Source of the DNA: Oscillospiraceae bacterium
GTDB lineage: Bacteria > Bacillota_A > Clostridia > Oscillospirales > Oscillospiraceae
DNA length: 8,953 nucleotides
Direction of reading: 5' to 3'
NCBI GenBank assembly: GCA_017415945.1
Contig: JAFQDR010000154.1
Location: 1-8,953 of the forward strand
Shown: positions 7,203-8,953 of the stretch, one piece after another
Layout: each line of letters opens with the position of its first letter
Position numbering within the stretch: position 1 is the stretch's first letter
Translations under genes and position numbers: made by a program
Notes under the pieces: model-generated
What the model was told of the DNA's origin: nothing
Database searches by the model: none
The model's input: only the letters and a program-made list of their open reading frames with translations

Positions 7203-7420
7203 CTGTCAAAATACTCCTACGGAGCATTTTGACAGAGAAGCCCCCGCTTGTGCGATGGGCATAGCAGGCCTGCTTCGCGCATAATTTGTCCGCTTTCAGC
7301 GAACAAATTCCACACTTGCAGGCCTATTTGTATTTTTTGCTTCGTACATGCCGGCGCAAAAAATAGATATAACTTTGTTTCGTCCTTGCGGACGAAATTC
7401 TGCGAAGCATTTTTTGACAG
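7203..7420. repeat. Structured noncoding segment with nested inverted repeats (MITE-like or RNA-like), between twin terminators
   Basis: The gene-free stretch 7149-7459 holds the two terminators and this dense cluster of inverted repeats. The ends are CTGTCAAAA (7203-7211) and TTTTGACAG (7412-7420). TGCTTCGC (7271-7278) can pair with GCGAAGCA (7402-7409). Inside that pair lie three local hairpins: 7283-7309 (AATTTGT/ACAAATT, one mismatch, CGCT/AGCG, 3-nt loop), 7331-7365 (TATTTTTTGC/GCAAAAAATA) and 7378-7397 (TTTCGTCC/GGACGAAA, TTGC loop). A further hairpin at 7203-7235 (CTGTCAAAAT/ATTTTGACAG, one mismatch, CTCC/GGAG) and a 12-bp palindrome AGCAGGCCTGCT (7263-7274) lie on the 5' side. All these pairings are read directly. 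Whether the segment is a small nonautonomous mobile element, a structured RNA or relics of one cannot be decided from one copy. No convincing coding frame with a ribosome binding site was found. Confidence 0.6.
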
Positions 7421-7425
7421 TCCGC

Positions 7426-7457
7426 AAAACGGACACCCCCGTAGGGTGTCCGTTTTT
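7426..7457 (-). terminator. Bidirectional rho-independent terminator, second identical copy (end of the TPEP surface-protein gene)
   Basis: CGGACACCC (7430-7438) and GGGTGTCCG (7444-7452) form the same stem and CCGTA loop as the copy at 7167-7198. It begins 7 nt after the stop codon of the minus-strand gene at 7460. On the minus strand it is followed by four U; on the plus strand by six T (7453-7458), so it backs up the fbp terminator. The 32 bases are identical and in the same orientation as the first copy. Confidence 0.9.
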
Positions 7458-7459
7458 TC

Positions 7460-8953
7460 TTATGAATTTGCTTCTTCGATGATAATGGTATAGGTACGGG
7501 TCTTGCTCTTGGCCTTGCGCCGCGGGATACCTGTCAGCACATCGGGCTCTTCCACGGAGTATTTGTACTTCATCTTCACTTCCGCTTCCCCCGCAGCCAG
7601 GGGCGCAAACTTTGCACTGTCATAGACCTCATCCATCAAGAGGATATCCTCACCCTCCGTAATTGACCATTCATAGACGTGATAAGAGGAATCCCACTCT
7701 CTCATGGTCACCTCGATTTCCAGGAACTGATCGGTAGTAATGGTAATGGTCTGATTGGAATTGCCCTTGACCTTCACCAGCTTGGATTCATCCACCTCGG
7801 GGAAGGGGATCTCGGGAGGGGGTGCCGTGTTCACATGGCACAGAATCTCCAGTTCCATGAAGGGCTCGCTTCTTGACTTGATGTAGAGATAATAGACCGC
7901 ATCTCCGTCCTCCACGTAGTACATGGGACGAACGGTAACATAGTCATACCACGAGGAATTGCGGTAGCAGGTATAGCTGTCTTCGCCAACGGTAACCTTC
8001 AGATCCAGCTCACTTCCCTCGAACTCATAAGTTCGATATGCCGCATTTTGGGTCACATAACCTTCCTCGGCAGTGAACACCACCTGTTCTGCATCCTTAT
8101 AGCCGCCGATGGTCAGCACATCCTTACCCTTTTCGGTGGTTTCAAAGGTCACCGTCCCCGTAAGGGTTTCACCATCACGAATGACCACAGCCCCGCCTGC
8201 GGGCACAGACAATCTGCCATCGGTGGTTTGGAAGCTGCCGTCGGGCATTTTCCTCAGCCCCGCTTCCGCAGACAAGCCCTGCGGTGTAACGGGTACTGTG
8301 GTGCCGTCGCTGCGCAGCCCAAGGTCGCACATGGTGATATCGGGAGACCAGCTAATGCGATTGCTGTTTGACCCATAGCTGCTGCGGCTCTTCCAAATGC
8401 AGATATGGCAGTCGCCGTCCGCAAACTGCTGTCGGAAGGTTTTCCAGTCGGGCTCATCCTCTTTAATAAGACCCCAAGAGCGGTAGCTGCTGCCGGAAGA
8501 ATAAGACTCACTGAAATATTCCACAAGGGTAAAGCCCTGCTCCTCCAGCATAGCAATATAATCCTCAATGGCACTATCCGCAAGACTGCTGTACTTACAA
8601 TAGTCATCCCCCGGAGTGCCGTCCACATTCACCCCAACATGGTTGGTATAATAGATGATATCCTGCACCGCATTTTCGGGCACCTCAGCCATGGCGGAAT
8701 AGTCCTGCACCTCAGACACAAGCTCACCCTCCACAGGAATGGTCGGAGTAGATTCCGGTGTCGGTTCCGGCGTGGGCTCGGGCGTAGGCTCGGGCGTGGG
8801 TTCCGGCGTGGGCTCCGGTGTCGGCTCGGGCGTGGGTTCGGGCGTGGGTTCCGGCGTGGGTTCGGGCGTAGGCTCCGGCGTGGGCTCGGGCGTGGGTTCC
8901 GGTGTCGGTTCCGGCGTGGGCTCAGGCGTAGGCTCTGGCGTCGGATCCGGCGT
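7460..8953 (-). CDS. Partial surface protein: TPEP-repeat linker and beta-rich extracellular region (N-terminus outside window)
   Basis: The frame is open from the window edge to TAA at 7460-7462, giving 497 visible residues and the C-terminus. Visible residues 1-68 are 17 tetrapeptide units (one TPDP, fifteen TPEP, one TPES), followed by TPTIP. Such Pro/Thr/Glu-rich stretches usually act as extended linkers through or above the cell wall. Residues about 80-215 form an unrecognised domain with several Cys and a Tyr/Ser-rich stretch. Residues about 225-375 are beta-strand rich. A Pro-rich linker (about 377-386, [10 protein letters not shown]) precedes a C-terminal region (about 393-495) with [20 protein letters not shown] and YTIIIEE, resembling a bacterial Ig-like (Big) fold. 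There is no LPXTG, C-terminal membrane anchor or SLH repeat, so any signal peptide or anchor must lie before the TPEP tract. A GTG at 8732-8734 is in frame but is internal, not the start. I do not recognise the protein as a whole. Confidence 0.85.
   Translation of the reverse strand, partial: TPDPTPEPTPEPTPEPTPEPTPEPTPEPTPEPTPEPTPEPTPEPTPEPTPEPTPEPTPEPTPEPTPESTPTIPVEGELVSEVQDYSAMAEVPENAVQDIIYYTNHVGVNVDGTPGDDYCKYSSLADSAIEDYIAMLEEQGFTLVEYFSESYSSGSSYRSWGLIKEDEPDWKTFRQQFADGDCHICIWKSRSSYGSNSNRISWSPDITMCDLGLRSDGTTVPVTPQGLSAEAGLRKMPDGSFQTTDGRLSVPAGGAVVIRDGETLTGTVTFETTEKGKDVLTIGGYKDAEQVVFTAEEGYVTQNAAYRTYEFEGSELDLKVTVGEDSYTCYRNSSWYDYVTVRPMYYVEDGDAVYYLYIKSRSEPFMELEILCHVNTAPPPEIPFPEVDESKLVKVKGNSNQTITITTDQFLEIEVTMREWDSSYHVYEWSITEGEDILLMDEVYDSAKFAPLAAGEAEVKMKYKYSVEEPDVLTGIPRRKAKSKTRTYTIIIEEANS
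8750..8953 (-). repeat. In-frame 12-bp tandem repeat encoding TPEP units (continues past window)
   Basis: At least 17 contiguous 12-bp units, ACx-CCx-GAx-CCx on the minus strand, lie inside the partial surface-protein gene. Most differences are synonymous: ACG/ACA for Thr, CCC/CCG/CCT for Pro, GAG/GAA for Glu. Only the outermost units differ in protein (TPDP at the window edge, TPES at the inner end). A 39-nt block at 8753-8791 recurs at 8897-8935 with one mismatch, so 12-unit segments have been copied as a block. There are no unique spacers. Confidence 0.93.

Noticed and set aside
7213..7225. ACTCCTACGGAG resembles the conserved 16S rRNA stretch ACTCCTACGGGAGGC
   Set aside because: It lacks one G and the flanking sequence bears no relation to 16S rRNA. 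It is explained as the inner stem and loop of the hairpin at 7203-7235.
7248..7493. An 81-codon open frame on the plus strand across the structured intergenic segment
   Set aside because: It runs through several hairpins and the second terminator into the convergent gene, and has no ribosome binding site. Its composition looks random, although such frames may be auto-annotated as hypothetical proteins.
8732..8734. GTG as the start codon of the last gene
   Set aside because: The frame stays open upstream to the window edge and encodes the TPEP tract, and no ribosome binding site precedes this GTG. The gene is truncated by the window.
8750..8953. Tandem array considered as CRISPR or as iteron-type repeats
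   Set aside because: The units are 12 bp, contiguous, without spacers, in frame, and encode a regular TPEP pattern with synonymous variation, so this is a coding repeat.

Overview
This window looks like chromosomal DNA of a gut-type Clostridia bacterium (Bacillota), most plausibly Oscillospiraceae/Ruminococcaceae. The grounds are a class III (Firmicutes-type) fructose-1,6-bisphosphatase, S-layer homology repeats carrying the CTRAQVVTFLW signature I associate with that group, BspA-type leucine-rich repeats, AAGGAGG-type ribosome binding sites, and a moderately GC-rich coding style with many third-position C/G. The taxonomic call is an inference; no rRNA or tRNA gene is present.

Layout. Positions 1-4255 hold three minus-strand genes. 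41-1843 encodes a secreted surface protein (signal peptide, about ten LRR_5 repeats, a CxxC zinc-ribbon-like insert, three SLH repeats). It has its own extended -10 promoter (1874-1902) and a hairpin terminator at the window edge. 1961-2518 encodes a YgjV-type polytopic membrane protein. It sits 15 nt downstream of 2534-4255, an unrecognised 573-residue membrane protein with a large extracytoplasmic part that starts on TTG. These two form an operon ended by the hairpin at 1909-1936.

A 173-nt divergent intergenic region (4256-4428) carries back-to-back promoters. The plus-strand operon that follows holds trmO (m6t6A37 tRNA methyltransferase, 4429-5130) and, 35 nt later, fbp (gluconeogenic fructose-1,6-bisphosphatase, 5166-7148).

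A 311-nt gene-free region (7149-7459) separates fbp from a convergent minus-strand gene. It contains two identical 32-bp bidirectional terminators. Between them lies a segment of about 220 bp packed with nested inverted repeats and bounded by CTGTCAAAA/TTTTGACAG. This is the most unusual structure in the window: either a MITE-like element or a folded noncoding RNA-like element.

The last gene (7460 to beyond 8953, minus strand) is a surface protein truncated by the window edge. It has at least 17 TPEP-type tetrapeptide units followed by a beta-rich extracellular region. Overall the window is a housekeeping tRNA-modification/gluconeogenesis operon flanked by cell-surface genes. I see no defence system, phage or CRISPR array.
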